From NCBI RefSeq assembly GCF_024732245.1, contig NZ_CP093845.1, forward strand, positions 3,234,272 to 3,298,271: a DNA stretch of 64,000 nt. Direction: 5' to 3'. The position numbers and the translations under genes were made by a program. The notes beneath the pieces are model-generated. The model saw nothing but the letters and a program-made list of their open reading frames with translations, searched no databases and was not told the origin of the DNA. Position 1 is the first letter of the stretch; every line of letters starts with the position of its first letter. This stretch comes from Dietzia sp. B32 (GTDB lineage Bacteria; Actinomycetota; Actinomycetes; Mycobacteriales; Mycobacteriaceae). This document shows positions 10,510 through 19,921 of this stretch, piece by piece.

Positions 10510-11625
10510 CTACATGTCCGTGGAGTAGCGGATCCCGCCGTCGGGGATCTCGACACCCGGCCACACGCGGGCACCACGGAGGAGTTCACAGCGGGCGCCG
10601 ATGACCGCGCCGTCGCCGATCACGCCGTCCCGGATGAGCGCCCGGTGGCCGATTCTCGCGCCGAACCCGACGATCGAGCGTTCCACGGTCGCCCCCGCCT
10701 CGATGCGGGCGCCGTCGAAGACGACCGCGCCGTCCAGCCGGGCGCCGGCCCCGATCTCCGCGCCGCGTCCCACGACGGTGCCACCGACCAGGACGGCACC
10801 CGCCCCGATCCCGGCACCCTCGTGGACCAGAGATTCCCCCGCGTGGCCGTCGAGCGCCGGCGACGGGGCGATCCCCCGCACCAGGTCCGCCGAACCGCGT
10901 ACGAAGTCCTCGGGCGTACCCATGTCCCGCCAGTAGGCGGAGTCCACGAACCCGTAGACCCGCCTGCCCTCGCTCAGCAGCTGGGGGAAGGTCTCACGCT
11001 CGACCGAGACCGGCTGCCCATCGGGGATCTGCTCGATGAGCTCGCGGCGGAACACGTAGCAGCCGGCGTTGATCTGGTCGGTCGGCGGATCCTGGGTCTT
11101 CTCGAGGAACTCCTGCACCCGGCCGTCGTCGTCGGTGGTGACGCAGCCGAACGCGCGCGGATCGGAGACGCGGACCAGGTGCATCGTCAGGTCGGCGTCC
11201 TTCTCACGGTGCAGTGCGAGGATCTCCCGCAGGTCGGTGCCGCCGAGGACGTCGCCGTTGAACACCATGACGGTCGAGGCGGTGAGCTCGGACAGGACGT
11301 TGCGGATGCCGCCGCCGGTCCCCAGGGGTTCGGTCTCCACGACATAGGAGATGTCCAGGTCCAGCGCCGAACCGTCCCCGAAGTACTCTTCGAACACCTC
11401 GGCCTTGAACGAGGTCCCCAGCACGACCCGACGGATGCCGGCCGCCCGGATCCGGGAGAGCAGGTGGGTCAGGAAGGGCAGGCCCGCGGTGGGCAGCATC
11501 GGCTTGGGCGCCGAGATCGTCAGGGGCCTGAGCCGGGTGCCCTTGCCGCCGACCAGAACCACCGCCTCGGTGTCCGCGATGAGGTCGTCGCCGGCGGTGG
11601 CGCTGCCGGGGGTCGTCGAGGTCAC
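10510..11625 (-). CDS. manC: mannose-1-phosphate guanylyltransferase
   Basis: Makes GDP-mannose from GTP and mannose-1-phosphate, following ManA and ManB. The 371-residue protein has the nucleotidyltransferase signature LVGGKGTRLRPLT (about residues 25-37), the KPMLPTAGLPFL block, and a C-terminal left-handed beta-helix of hexapeptide repeats (about 250-365). Start is GTG at 11625 with AGGAG about 9 bases upstream. The 94 bp between it and wbbL1 contain nothing recognisable. It corresponds to Rv3264c in the same order. A glucose-1-phosphate nucleotidyltransferase activity cannot be excluded from sequence, but context favours mannose. Confidence 0.9.
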   Translation of the reverse strand: MTSTTPGSATAGDDLIADTEAVVLVGGKGTRLRPLTISAPKPMLPTAGLPFLTHLLSRIRAAGIRRVVLGTSFKAEVFEEYFGDGSALDLDISYVVETEPLGTGGGIRNVLSELTASTVMVFNGDVLGGTDLREILALHREKDADLTMHLVRVSDPRAFGCVTTDDDGRVQEFLEKTQDPPTDQINAGCYVFRRELIEQIPDGQPVSVERETFPQLLSEGRRVYGFVDSAYWRDMGTPEDFVRGSADLVRGIAPSPALDGHAGESLVHEGAGIGAGAVLVGGTVVGRGAEIGAGARLDGAVVFDGARIEAGATVERSIVGFGARIGHRALIRDGVIGDGAVIGARCELLRGARVWPGVEIPDGGIRYSTDM

Positions 11626-11719
11626 GATGAACGCTCCTGGGGGTCGTCGGGCCGCGGGCGGGGGCGCGCTCGCGCTGCTCCGGGGGCGGGTGGGATGGAC
11701 TCTGTCGTGGGTGCCGGGC

Positions 11720-12598
11720 TCAACCCGCGGCGCGCCGGGCGGTGCGGACCGCCAGACGACACCGCAGCTCCAGGCCCACTCTCAGGGCCCAGCGTATCGG
11801 TGCCTGCCAGGCCTGCGGGTGCCTGTCCGCCTGGAACAGGTAGGCACTGCGGTGGTGCGCGCGGAGGGTGAACTCCGGCACCGTCCTCGCCGCGTGCCCC
11901 TGGTCATGGCGGATGACCGAGGTGGGGACATAGACGTTCTGCCACCCGGCCCTGCCGAGACGGTCGCCCAGGTCGATGTCCTCGAGGTACATGAAGTACC
12001 GCTCGTCGAACCCGCCCAGGGCGTCGAACGCCTCGCGGCGCAGCAGCAGACACGAGCCCGACAGCCACCCGGCCGTCCGCTCCGTCCCCATGTCCGCGTC
12101 GTCGAGGTACCCCGCCGTCCACGGGTTGCGTGGCCACACCTGGCCGAGCAGGGCGTGTCCGATGCCCGCACCCAGGCGGGGCACGGCCCGGGCGGACGGG
12201 TACACCGACCCGTCGGCCTCGGCGATCCGCGGACCGAACGCGGCGGCCCGTGGCCAGCGTTCGGCGGCGGCGAGGAGCTCGTCCACCGAGCCGGGCTCGA
12301 ACGTCACATCCGGGTTGACCACCAGGACGAACTCCTGGTCGAACTCCCCCGGACGACCCGCGATCTCCGTCACGGCGCGGTTGATGGCGGTTCCGTAGCC
12401 CAGGTTCCCGCCGGTCGGGAAGAACTCGGCAAATCCGTACTCCGCCGCGACCGCCTCCGGGACCCCGTCGGTCGACCCGTTGTCCGCCATGACCAGCCCG
12501 ACCGGCCGGGCCGTGGCCGCGGGGAGGGTCTCGACGAAGCTGCGGAGGTGGTCGCCCGGTGAATACGTCACCGTCACGACGGGTAGTCGGGTCGTCAC
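11720..12598 (-). CDS. wbbL1: GT2 rhamnosyltransferase of the arabinogalactan linker (WbbL-like)
   Basis: Expected to transfer rhamnose from dTDP-rhamnose to decaprenyl-PP-GlcNAc, building the linkage unit that anchors arabinogalactan to peptidoglycan. The 292-residue GT-A protein has VVTVTYSPGDHL at the start, the nucleotide-binding MADNGSTDG, GNLGYGTAINRA, the metal motif NPDV and the ED/GWLSGSCLLLRR acceptor region, with FMYLEDIDLGDRL carrying the likely catalytic base. The GTG at 12598 is preferred over upstream ATGs because a TAGGGT -10 lies exactly 7 nt before it. M. tuberculosis has rmlD directly upstream; it is absent here. Confidence 0.85.
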   Translation of the reverse strand: MTTRLPVVTVTYSPGDHLRSFVETLPAATARPVGLVMADNGSTDGVPEAVAAEYGFAEFFPTGGNLGYGTAINRAVTEIAGRPGEFDQEFVLVVNPDVTFEPGSVDELLAAAERWPRAAAFGPRIAEADGSVYPSARAVPRLGAGIGHALLGQVWPRNPWTAGYLDDADMGTERTAGWLSGSCLLLRREAFDALGGFDERYFMYLEDIDLGDRLGRAGWQNVYVPTSVIRHDQGHAARTVPEFTLRAHHRSAYLFQADRHPQAWQAPIRWALRVGLELRCRLAVRTARRAAG

Positions 12599-12605
12599 GC
12601 GCAAC

Positions 12606-12611
12606 ACCCTA
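12606..12611 (-). promoter_or_regulatory. -10 hexamer TAGGGT for wbbL1, predicted leaderless
   Basis: Minus-strand TAGGGT ends 7 nt before the GTG at 12598 and supports that start over the longer frame. Confidence 0.5.
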
Positions 12612-12709
12612 CGACGCACCCCGTGGATTCCGACGCCCGGCGCGCGGCGCGGTACCGTTGAACATCATCGGCGGCCTCGAGCGGCCCTACTCGACGACAA
12701 GGACGGTGG

Positions 12710-14278
12710 ATGAGCGCCGAGCTGCCAGCGACTCCCCGTCGCGCCCCCGGTCGGGCGCGGGGCAGGCGTCACGCTACTCCTGCCCGCCCGATCGCGTCCC
12801 GGATCGGACGCGTCGTGACGGCTCTGGTCTCCGCGCTGTGCCTCCTGGTCACCGGCGTCGGATGGACCCTTTTCAACGGGCTCGCCTCGGACCTGACCTC
12901 CGCGGGCGGTCTCGACGTGGGCGATGGTGGCCTCGACGGCGCCGTGGACATCCTGCTCGTGGGCACCGACAACCGGACCGACGCCCAGGGCAATCCGCTC
13001 AGCCAGGAGGAGCTCGCCACGATCCGGACCGGCGAGGAGGAGGGCGAGAACACCGATACGATCCTGCTCATCAGGATCCCCGAGGACGGCAGTTCCGCCA
13101 CCGCCGTCTCCATCCCCCGCGACGTGTACGTGGAGACCAGCTCGGTCGGTGGGAGCAAGATCAACGGCGTCTACGCGGCCAACAAGGAGGCCTACCTCGA
13201 GCGCGCCGCGGCCGACGCCCCGGACGGCGGACTCACCGAGGAGGACCAACGCGCGGCGGTCAAGGCCGGACGCAACGGGCTCATCGGCGCCGTCCAGGAA
13301 CTCACCGGAGTGCAGGCCGACCACTACGCGGAGATCGGGCTCCTGGGTTTCGTCCTGCTCACCGATGCGGTCGGCGGCGTCCCCGTCTGCCTCAACGAGG
13401 CCGTGGACGAGCCGCTGTCGGGCGCGAACTTCCGGGCCGGGGTCCAGACGGTTTCCGGGTCCGACGCGCTGAGCTTCGTGCGCCAGCGCCATGATCTGCC
13501 CGCGGGCGACCTCGATCGCATCGTGCGCCAGCAGGCGTTCATGTCCCAGCTCGTCAAGAAGATCCTCTCCGCCGGCACGCTGGCGGACCCCTCGAAGCTC
13601 GGTGCGCTGGTCGACGCGGCCAAGCGGTCCTTCGTGATCGACGAGAACTGGGACTTCGTCGACTTCGCCATGAAGCTCCAGGACATCAGCGGCGGCAACG
13701 TGCGGTTCGAGACCATCCCGGTCACCAGCATCGACTCGTTCACGGAGTGGGGCGAGTCCATCGTGACCGCCGACCCCGAACAGGTCACGGAGTTCGTGGC
13801 CGGTTTCGCCAGCACCGAGGGCGACGACGCCGCGGCCGACGCGCCGGAACAGACCCCCACCGGCGAACCGGTCCTCGACCCCGCAGCGGTGACGGTGTCC
13901 GTGGTCAACACCACTGCCATCGACGGCCTGGCCGCCCAGGTCTCCGGTGCCCTCACCGAGCTCGGCTACACGGCGGGCGACCTGCTCACCGACCCGGCCG
14001 CCGCGTACACCTCACACGTGGCCGCGGGTTCCGCCGACGACGAGGCCGCCTTCGCCGTGTCGGACGCCCTCGGCGGGCTGCCGGTGCAGGTCGACCCCGC
14101 GTTGCCCGCCGGCACCGTCCGCGTCGTCCTGGCCGAGGACTACAGCGGCCCCACCAGTGAGGCCGCGGGTGTCGAGTCCGCCTCCCCCGCCACCACCACC
14201 TACGCGCCGTTGCCGCCGTCCATCGCGGAACGCCCGACCTTCGACGCGGGCGGCTCGGACGTACCCTGCGTCAACTGA
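12710..14278 (+). CDS. LytR-CpsA-Psr (LCP) family cell-wall polymer ligase with LytR_C domain
   Basis: LCP proteins attach arabinogalactan to peptidoglycan in mycolata by transferring the polymer from its decaprenyl carrier. The 522-residue protein has a basic cytoplasmic tail (1-28), one membrane helix (about 30-52) and an extracellular LCP domain (about 80-300). The LCP domain contains LLVGTDNRTD, ENTDTILLIRIPED, VSIPRDVYVE, GGVPVCLNEAV and the DALSFVRQRHDLPAGDLDRIVRQQ block with its phosphate-contacting arginines. The C-terminal LytR_C domain starts at about 385 (VSVVNTTAIDGLA). The ATG follows AAGGACGG. It is divergent from wbbL1, which makes the linker that this enzyme would act on. Confidence 0.9.
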   Translation: MSAELPATPRRAPGRARGRRHATPARPIASRIGRVVTALVSALCLLVTGVGWTLFNGLASDLTSAGGLDVGDGGLDGAVDILLVGTDNRTDAQGNPLSQEELATIRTGEEEGENTDTILLIRIPEDGSSATAVSIPRDVYVETSSVGGSKINGVYAANKEAYLERAAADAPDGGLTEEDQRAAVKAGRNGLIGAVQELTGVQADHYAEIGLLGFVLLTDAVGGVPVCLNEAVDEPLSGANFRAGVQTVSGSDALSFVRQRHDLPAGDLDRIVRQQAFMSQLVKKILSAGTLADPSKLGALVDAAKRSFVIDENWDFVDFAMKLQDISGGNVRFETIPVTSIDSFTEWGESIVTADPEQVTEFVAGFASTEGDDAAADAPEQTPTGEPVLDPAAVTVSVVNTTAIDGLAAQVSGALTELGYTAGDLLTDPAAAYTSHVAAGSADDEAAFAVSDALGGLPVQVDPALPAGTVRVVLAEDYSGPTSEAAGVESASPATTTYAPLPPSIAERPTFDAGGSDVPCVN

Positions 14279-14316
14279 CCGAGCACGTCGACCGACCACT
14301 CCATCGGAGGCCCAGA

Positions 14317-15003
14317 GTGAACACCGCAGCCGACACCGTCCTCCAGCCGCTCCTCGCGCTCGACCCGGGGTCCCCCATGGTCACCCACTACGACCAGGCC
14401 GCCCCGTCGCGTGTCGAGTTGTCGGTGACCTCGACCGCGAACTGGGCCGCGAAGATCGCCGGACTCCTGCGCGACGAACTCGGGGTGATGCCGGGGGACG
14501 TGATCGTGTGCGACCTGCCCGCCCACTGGCTCACCGCGGGCGTCCTGCTGGGCGCCTGGTGGGCGGGCGCGGAGGTGTGCACGGGGGCCGCGGACGACGC
14601 CGTCGTCGTCGTCACCGTCCCCGAACGCCTCGACCGCCACTCCACCGACGTCGAGACCCTCCTCATGACCACGGACCCGATGGGCCGCCCCCTGGCGGCC
14701 TCCGGCGTCGAGATCCCCCCGGGCGTCACCGACCTCGCCGAGGCCTGCCGCATCCACCCGGACGCCTTCGCACCCTCGGGCCGGGGCCCGCTCGCCCTGG
14801 ACGGCGCACCACTGGCCGACCTGGCGGACCCGGCGTTGGCCGGCCGTGCTCTCGTGGCGGGCACCGAGCGGGACGACGTGGTGCAGGTCCTGGCCCGGGT
14901 GTTCGCCTCCGGGGGAACGGCGGTCCTCGTCACCGGGGCCGAGGCGGACGATCCCTCGGTCGCCGACGTCGCGGCCACCGAGCGCACCACGCTCACCCTC
15001 TGA
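14317..15003 (+). CDS. TIGR03089 family protein (N-terminal AMP-ligase-like)
   Basis: A 228-residue actinobacterial protein found downstream of the LCP gene (Rv3268 position). It resembles the N-terminal part of acyl-CoA synthetases/ANL enzymes, with DVIVCDLPAHWLTAGVLLGAWWAGAEV corresponding to the early substrate-side subdomain. It lacks the AMP-binding P-loop and the whole catalytic C-terminal domain, so it is unlikely to activate acids. GTG start at 14317 with GGAGGCC 11 bp upstream. Function unknown. Confidence 0.8.
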   Translation: MNTAADTVLQPLLALDPGSPMVTHYDQAAPSRVELSVTSTANWAAKIAGLLRDELGVMPGDVIVCDLPAHWLTAGVLLGAWWAGAEVCTGAADDAVVVVTVPERLDRHSTDVETLLMTTDPMGRPLAASGVEIPPGVTDLAEACRIHPDAFAPSGRGPLALDGAPLADLADPALAGRALVAGTERDDVVQVLARVFASGGTAVLVTGAEADDPSVADVAATERTTLTL

Positions 15004-15010
15004 GACACGA

Positions 15011-15080
15011 AATCCGCTACCCTCCCTCCCGATCCGCTATGCCTAATGGGATAGCGGATCCGGATTCGGAGTAGCGGATT
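15011..15080. repeat. four ATCCGCTA octamers at exact 20-bp phasing with dyad symmetry
   Basis: ATCCGCTA starts at 15012 and 15032, and its complement TAGCGGAT starts at 15052 and 15072. The outer pair extends to perfect 10-bp arms (15011-15020/15071-15080), as does the inner pair (15031-15040/15051-15060). The array lies between the convergent TIGR03089 and fadE25 genes. It could fold as nested hairpins (terminator), or place four protein sites on one DNA face, two helical turns apart. Confidence 0.75.
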
Positions 15081-15150
15081 CCGGGATCGAACGGCGAGGC
15101 CGCCTCACGGCGGGCCCGGCTCGGCCCGCCGCGGCTCAGCTCAGCTCAGC

Positions 15151-16320
15151 TCAGGCCAGGATCTGACGCGCCATGACCATGCGGTTGATCTGGTTGGTGC
15201 CCTCGTAGATCTGCGTGATCTTGGCGTCGCGCATCATGCGCTCGACCGGGAAGTCACGCGTGTACCCGGCGCCACCGAAGAGCTGCACCGCGTTGGTGGT
15301 GACCTCCATGGCCACGTCCGAGGCGAAGGTCTTGGACGCGGCGGCCATGAAGCCCAGCTTCTCCCCGCCGGGCGCGCTCCCGCGCTCGGCGTTGGCGGCG
15401 GCCGTGTAGACCATCAGACGCGCGGCCTGCACCTTCATGGCCATGTCGGCCAGCATGAACTGCGTGTTCTGGAAGTCGGAGATCGCGCGGCCGAACTGCT
15501 TGCGCTCCTTGGTGTAGGCGACAGCCGCGTCCAGGGCGCCCTGCGCCATCCCCACGGCCTGCGCGCCGATGGTGGGGCGGGTGTGGTCGAGGGTCTGCAG
15601 GGCCGTCTTGAACCCGGTGCCCGGCTCGCCGATGATCCGGTCGCCCGGGATGCGGACGTTCTCGAAGTACAGCTCCGCGGTGGGCGAGCCCTTGATGCCG
15701 AGCTTCTTCTCGGTCTTGGAGACACCGAAGCCCTCGTCGTCGGCGTGGACCATGAACGCGGAGATCCCGTTGGCGCCCTTCTCGGGGTCCGTCACGGCCA
15801 TGACGGTGTACCAGGTGGACTTGCCGCCGTTGGTGATCCACGCCTTGCTGCCGTTGAGGATCCAGTCGTCGCCGTCAGCCTTGGCGCGGGTGCGCATGGC
15901 CGCCGCATCGGAACCGGCCTCTCGCTCGGACAGCGCGTAGGAGGCCATCTTGCCCTCGGCGATCTCGCGCAGGACCTTCTGCTTGAGCTCCTCGCCACCG
16001 GCCAGGATGAGGCCCATGGTGCCGAGCTTGTTGACGGCGGGGATCAGCGAGGACGAGCCGCAGACGCGGGCGACCTCCTCGATCACGATGCAGGCCGCCA
16101 CGGAGTCCGCGCCCTGCCCGCCGTATTCCTCGGGCACGTGGACCGCGTTGAAGCCCGAGGCGTTGAGCGCGTCGAGCGCCTCCTGAGGGAACCGCTCGTC
16201 CTCGTCGACGGCCGCGGCGTGGGGCTCGATCTCCTTCTCCGACAGCGCTCGGATCGCGGCCCGGAGCTCTTCGTGCTCCTCCGCCGGGCGGTACAGGTCG
16301 AAGTCGGGGTTACCGGACAT
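15151..16320 (-). CDS. fadE25: acyl-CoA dehydrogenase (FadE25-like)
   Basis: FAD enzyme performing the alpha,beta-dehydrogenation of acyl-CoA in fatty-acid or branched-chain degradation. The 389-residue protein shows YALSEREAGSDAAAMRT (flavin/substrate loop), WITNGG, the RKQFGRAISDFQNTQFMLADM block and, near the C-terminus, FGGAGYTRDFPVERMMRDAK followed by IYEGTNQINR. This last stretch includes the catalytic Glu region of the short/medium-chain group. ATG at 16320. It precedes purE-purK as Rv3274c does in M. tuberculosis. The stop lies in a TCAGC tandem repeat (15135-15153). Chain-length preference cannot be judged. Confidence 0.93.
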   Translation of the reverse strand: MSGNPDFDLYRPAEEHEELRAAIRALSEKEIEPHAAAVDEDERFPQEALDALNASGFNAVHVPEEYGGQGADSVAACIVIEEVARVCGSSSLIPAVNKLGTMGLILAGGEELKQKVLREIAEGKMASYALSEREAGSDAAAMRTRAKADGDDWILNGSKAWITNGGKSTWYTVMAVTDPEKGANGISAFMVHADDEGFGVSKTEKKLGIKGSPTAELYFENVRIPGDRIIGEPGTGFKTALQTLDHTRPTIGAQAVGMAQGALDAAVAYTKERKQFGRAISDFQNTQFMLADMAMKVQAARLMVYTAAANAERGSAPGGEKLGFMAAASKTFASDVAMEVTTNAVQLFGGAGYTRDFPVERMMRDAKITQIYEGTNQINRMVMARQILA

Positions 16321-16517
16321 GTGCGGGCCTCCATGAGGGATTCGTCGGTGGTGATCGCGCGGCGGGCGCGGGCCAGGTTCTCGCGGAGGGGCCACTGACG
16401 CTCGTCGGCCGCCCTTATCGCCGCGGGAGACGCGAGGCCGCGTCCGGTCCTTCAAATTACCAGTCGGAGGACGGCCCCCGTCGCCGCCGTCGCCGCCGTC
16501 GGCCGCCCCCGGCCCCG

Positions 16518-17030
16518 TCAGCCGAGCAACTGCCGACGCAGGGCCTCGTCCTTGCGCTCTACCATCGCCTCCAGCTCGGCCTGGAACGCCTCCATCCGCT
16601 CGCGCAGGGCGGGGTCGGAGGCGGCGAGGATCCGCACTGCCAGCAGACCCGCGTTCCGCGCCCCGCCGATCGACACGGTGGCCACGGGGACGCCGGCGGG
16701 CATCTGCACGATCGACAGCAGCGAATCCATGCCGTCGAGGTGCTTGAGCGGCACGGGGACACCGATGACCGGCAGCGGCGTCGCCGAGGCGACCATCCCG
16801 GGCAGGTGGGCGGCACCCCCGGCGCCGGCGATCACCACGCGGATCCCCCGACCCGCAGCCGAGCGCGCGTAGTCGAGCATCTTCTGCGGTGTGCGGTGGG
16901 CCGAGACCACCCCGACCTCGAAGGGGATGCCGAACTCGGCGAGCGCCTCCGCGGCGGCCTCCATGGTGGGCCAGTCGGAATCGCTGCCCATGATCAGACC
17001 GACCTGAGGCCCGTCCTGTCGATCGGTCAT
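16518..17030 (-). CDS. purE: N5-carboxyaminoimidazole ribonucleotide mutase
   Basis: Class I PurE moves the carboxyl group from N5-CAIR to C4 to give CAIR in purine synthesis. The 170-residue protein has the nucleotide loop [12 protein letters not shown] near residue 12, [11 protein letters not shown] with the catalytic His, and [16 protein letters not shown] at 17030, preceded by AAAGG. It follows purK by 29 bp on the same strand, so the two successive enzymes are co-transcribed. Length and motifs are standard. Confidence 0.97.
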   Translation of the reverse strand: MTDRQDGPQVGLIMGSDSDWPTMEAAAEALAEFGIPFEVGVVSAHRTPQKMLDYARSAAGRGIRVVIAGAGGAAHLPGMVASATPLPVIGVPVPLKHLDGMDSLLSIVQMPAGVPVATVSIGGARNAGLLAVRILAASDPALRERMEAFQAELEAMVERKDEALRRQLLG

Positions 17031-17059
17031 CGGTGTCGCCTTTCGTAGAGGTTGTTCGC

Positions 17060-18346
17060 TCAGCGTTCGAAGTCCCCGGCGGGAGCCCCCGTGTGGGGGT
17101 CCCAGCCGTCGGCCCACTGCGCGTGGGAGAGCCAGTGGGCCGCGAGTTCGGCGACCGCGCGGACGGTGGACACCTGGTCCGCGTCGTCCGGGTCGACGCC
17201 CGGGTCGGCGAGCACGTTGACGTGTCCGATCTTGCGGCCGTGCCGTTCGGACTTGCCGTACAGGTGCACCTTGGCGTGCGGGAACCTGGCGGCGAGATGG
17301 TGGACCCGCTCGTCCATGCTCATCCCGGGCGTCTCGGGGGCTCCGAGCACGTTGGCCATGACGGTGAGGGGCGCGGTGGGGACGGTGGAGCCGAGCGGGT
17401 AGTCGAGCACGGCCCGGAGGTGCTGCTCGAACTGGCTGGTGGTGGCCCCGTCCATGGTCCAGTGGCCGGAGTTGTGGGGCCGCATCGCCAGTTCGTTGAC
17501 CAGGACCCCCGGGCGGCCGTCCGAGCCGATGACCTCGAACAGCTCCACGGCCATCACGCCGGTCACGTCGAGGTGCTCGGCCAGTCGCAGCGCGGTGGCC
17601 TGTACGGCGGAGCGGAGCTCGTCCGGCAGGCCGGGGGCGGGCGCGATCGCCACGGAGCAGATCCCGTCACGCTGGACGGTCTCGACGACCGGCCACACGG
17701 CGCCCTGCCCGAACGGCGAGCGGGCCACCATCGCGGACAGCTCCCGCGTCCACGGGACGCGGGCCTCGGCCATCATCGGCACGCCGGCCGCGAGCTGGGA
17801 GTCGGCGATCCGCTCGGCCTCCTCGAGGGAGTCCGGCATCCACACCCCGCGTCCGTCGTACCCGCCGCGCGCGGCCTTGAGGACGATGTTCCCGTCCTGC
17901 TCGGCGTGGAAGCGACGGACGTCCTCGAGCGAGTCGACGCCGGTGAACGGCGGGACGGGGGCACCGATCTCCGCCAGCGCCCGACGCATGACCAGCTTGT
18001 CCTGCGCGTGGATGAGTGCGGACGCGCGGGGCCGCACCGCGACGCCGGCCGCCTCGAGGTCGAGCAGGATCTGCGGGGGCACGTGCTCGTGGTCGAAGGT
18101 CATCACGTCGGCGCCCTCCGCGGCGGCACGGACGGCCTCGGGGTCATCGTGGGCACCCATGACCACGTCCGGCGTGACCTGGGCGGCCGGGTCCTGCGGG
18201 TCGGCGGCGAGCACGCGCAGCGTCTGGCCGAGGGCGACGGCCGCCTGGTGGGTCATGCGGGCGAGTTGTCCCCCGCCGATCATCGCCACGACGGGCGTGC
18301 CGAGGGGATTGCGGCGGATGCGCGAGTCGTCGTTCACGTCGCCCAT
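17060..18346 (-). CDS. purK: 5-(carboxyamino)imidazole ribonucleotide synthase
   Basis: ATP-grasp enzyme that carboxylates AIR with bicarbonate to N5-CAIR, feeding PurE. The 428-residue protein starts with the dinucleotide-like [17 protein letters not shown], has the ATP-grasp [16 protein letters not shown], and ends its active site with [17 protein letters not shown]. The ATG at 18346 was taken; a GTG nine bases further in (VNDDSR) is an alternative and neither has a strong ribosome site. It is the third gene of a birA-PH protein-purK-purE run. Confidence 0.96.
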   Translation of the reverse strand: MGDVNDDSRIRRNPLGTPVVAMIGGGQLARMTHQAAVALGQTLRVLAADPQDPAAQVTPDVVMGAHDDPEAVRAAAEGADVMTFDHEHVPPQILLDLEAAGVAVRPRASALIHAQDKLVMRRALAEIGAPVPPFTGVDSLEDVRRFHAEQDGNIVLKAARGGYDGRGVWMPDSLEEAERIADSQLAAGVPMMAEARVPWTRELSAMVARSPFGQGAVWPVVETVQRDGICSVAIAPAPGLPDELRSAVQATALRLAEHLDVTGVMAVELFEVIGSDGRPGVLVNELAMRPHNSGHWTMDGATTSQFEQHLRAVLDYPLGSTVPTAPLTVMANVLGAPETPGMSMDERVHHLAARFPHAKVHLYGKSERHGRKIGHVNVLADPGVDPDDADQVSTVRAVAELAAHWLSHAQWADGWDPHTGAPAGDFER

Positions 18347-18368
18347 CGTCTCACGTGGGGCGAGCCGG

Positions 18369-18932
18369 TCACCGACGCCCCGGGAGCCCCCATCGGAACC
18401 GCGGCCCCGCGACGGCGGGAGTCGGCGGGGGCGGGGGCGGCAGTCGCATGAGCTCGTCATAGACGGCCGCGTGGACGCGGGCCACCTCCGGGACGTGGTC
18501 GATCTCCACCGGTGGCAGGTGACCGAGTTCGAGGATGAGGCAACCCGTGCCCAGGGCGCGGTCGGTGAGGGTGTGGCGGAACCTGACGGCGCTGATCCTG
18601 CGCAGCGGCACGTCCACGCACCGTCGCGAGGACCCGGCCGGTCGGTAGAGCACCCTCTCGTCGGTGACCACCAGGTCGGTCCGCGCCCACCGGATCAACG
18701 GCCACAGCCCCAACCGGAGGACGATCAGCGCGTACAGCACCGCCACCATGGCCCAGGTCGCCGTGCGGTCGGCTGCGTGGACCACCTGCACCTCGATGAA
18801 GCCGCCGGCGATACCCGCGAGGCCGGCCCCGATGACCGTCACCAGCGCGGGGCGCGCGAGGGCGCGCCAGTGCGGGTGGGTGTGGACGATGAGCGTCTCC
18901 CCCGGCGCGAGGACCGATCGGATGAAACCCAC
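18369..18932 (-). CDS. PH-domain (bPH2) membrane protein (Rv3278c-like)
   Basis: A 187-residue membrane protein of unknown function. Two hydrophobic segments (about 27-50 and 60-82) are followed by a bacterial PH domain with TDLVVTDERVLYRPAG and DVPLRRISAVRFRHTL, and a proline-rich tail (LPPPPPPTP). GTG start at 18932, 3 bp after the birA stop. Conserved between birA and purK in M. tuberculosis. The PH-like domain probably mediates membrane or protein binding; no catalytic residues are apparent. Confidence 0.85.
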   Translation of the reverse strand: MGFIRSVLAPGETLIVHTHPHWRALARPALVTVIGAGLAGIAGGFIEVQVVHAADRTATWAMVAVLYALIVLRLGLWPLIRWARTDLVVTDERVLYRPAGSSRRCVDVPLRRISAVRFRHTLTDRALGTGCLILELGHLPPVEIDHVPEVARVHAAVYDELMRLPPPPPPTPAVAGPRFRWGLPGRR

Positions 18933-18935
18933 GGG

Positions 18936-19814
18936 TCAGCCGCCCCACCGACCGCCGGCGCCGCGGACGTGGGTGACGTCGCCGGCGGCGACGGCGAACT
19001 CACCGTCGGGGTCGACGACGACGAGACGACCGTCATGATCGACCCTGTCCGCCCGCCCGGTCCGCACGACGTCCCCGGGCAGCTCGACCCTCACCTCGGC
19101 GCCGATGGTGGAGCAGGCTTCGGTGTAGGTCGTCATGAGCAGGTCGGAGACGGTCGATCCGCTCCCGCGCTCGCACTCGCGCCACTGGCGGTGACGCAGG
19201 GCCAGCGCCTCGAGGACCGCGCGGGCCACGGCGTCCCGGTCGCCCGACCCCCCGGCGAGGGCGAGGGAGGTGGCGTGGGGAACGGGTAGCTGCTCACGGG
19301 TGAGCGAGACGTTGATCCCCACCCCCACCACGACGGCCGGCAGGCGGACCGGGAAGTCCCCGCCGCCCGGCACGGTGGTCATCTCGGCGAGGATCCCGGC
19401 GATCTTGCGCCCGTCCACCAGGACGTCGTTGGGCCACTTGAGGGTCGCGTCGACGCCACCGGCCTCGCGCAGCCCGTCCCGCACCGCGAGACCGGTGACG
19501 AGGGGCAGCCACCCGAACAGGGTCGGGGAGACGGCCCCGGGGCGGAGCAGGACGCTGACCGCGACCTGTGTGCGGGGCGGGGCGGTCCACACCCGACCGA
19601 GACGACCGCGTCCGGACGCCTGGTGTTCGGCCAGCAATACGCTGCGATCGGGCGCACCCCCGGTCGCCCGGGCGATCAACTCCGCGTTCGTCGACCCGAT
19701 GTCGTCGACCACCTCGAGCGAGGAATACGGCGCGTCCGGGCCCTGGACAAGAACACGACGGAGCGCGTCGGCGTCCAACCTGGGCTGGGTCTCGGGACCG
19801 GAATCTGCGTGCAC
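18936..19814 (-). CDS. birA: biotin-[acetyl-CoA-carboxylase] ligase
   Basis: Activates biotin with ATP and attaches it to the lysine of biotin carboxyl carrier domains, here surely AccA3 encoded 4 kb away. The 292-residue protein has the [10 protein letters not shown] region, the biotinyl-AMP loop [31 protein letters not shown] with the catalytic Lys, and a C-terminal SH3-like domain. It lacks the N-terminal DNA-binding domain of E. coli BirA, so it is not a repressor. GTG at 19814 is chosen because TACGCT lies exactly 7 nt upstream; an ATG at 19844 is the longer option. Divergent from accD5. Confidence 0.93.
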   Translation of the reverse strand: MHADSGPETQPRLDADALRRVLVQGPDAPYSSLEVVDDIGSTNAELIARATGGAPDRSVLLAEHQASGRGRLGRVWTAPPRTQVAVSVLLRPGAVSPTLFGWLPLVTGLAVRDGLREAGGVDATLKWPNDVLVDGRKIAGILAEMTTVPGGGDFPVRLPAVVVGVGINVSLTREQLPVPHATSLALAGGSGDRDAVARAVLEALALRHRQWRECERGSGSTVSDLLMTTYTEACSTIGAEVRVELPGDVVRTGRADRVDHDGRLVVVDPDGEFAVAAGDVTHVRGAGGRWGG

Positions 19815-19821
19815 GACCCCC

Positions 19822-19827
19822 AGCGTA
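19822..19827 (-). promoter_or_regulatory. -10 hexamer TACGCT for birA, predicted leaderless
   Basis: Minus-strand TACGCT ends 7 nt before the GTG at 19814, arguing for that start and for leaderless translation. Confidence 0.5.
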
Positions 19828-19907
19828 TGCGGCCGGCCCGACATCGGGCGGGGTCGACGCCGGGGGATGTACGCCGGGTCACGTCGCCACGCGAGCCGGT
19901 CACTGGT

Positions 19908-19913
19908 TAGAGT
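19908..19913 (+). promoter_or_regulatory. -10 hexamer TAGAGT for accD5, predicted leaderless
   Basis: TAGAGT lies 8 nt before the accD5 ATG and no Shine-Dalgarno sequence is present. Confidence 0.55.
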
Positions 19914-19921
19914 CTTGCAAC

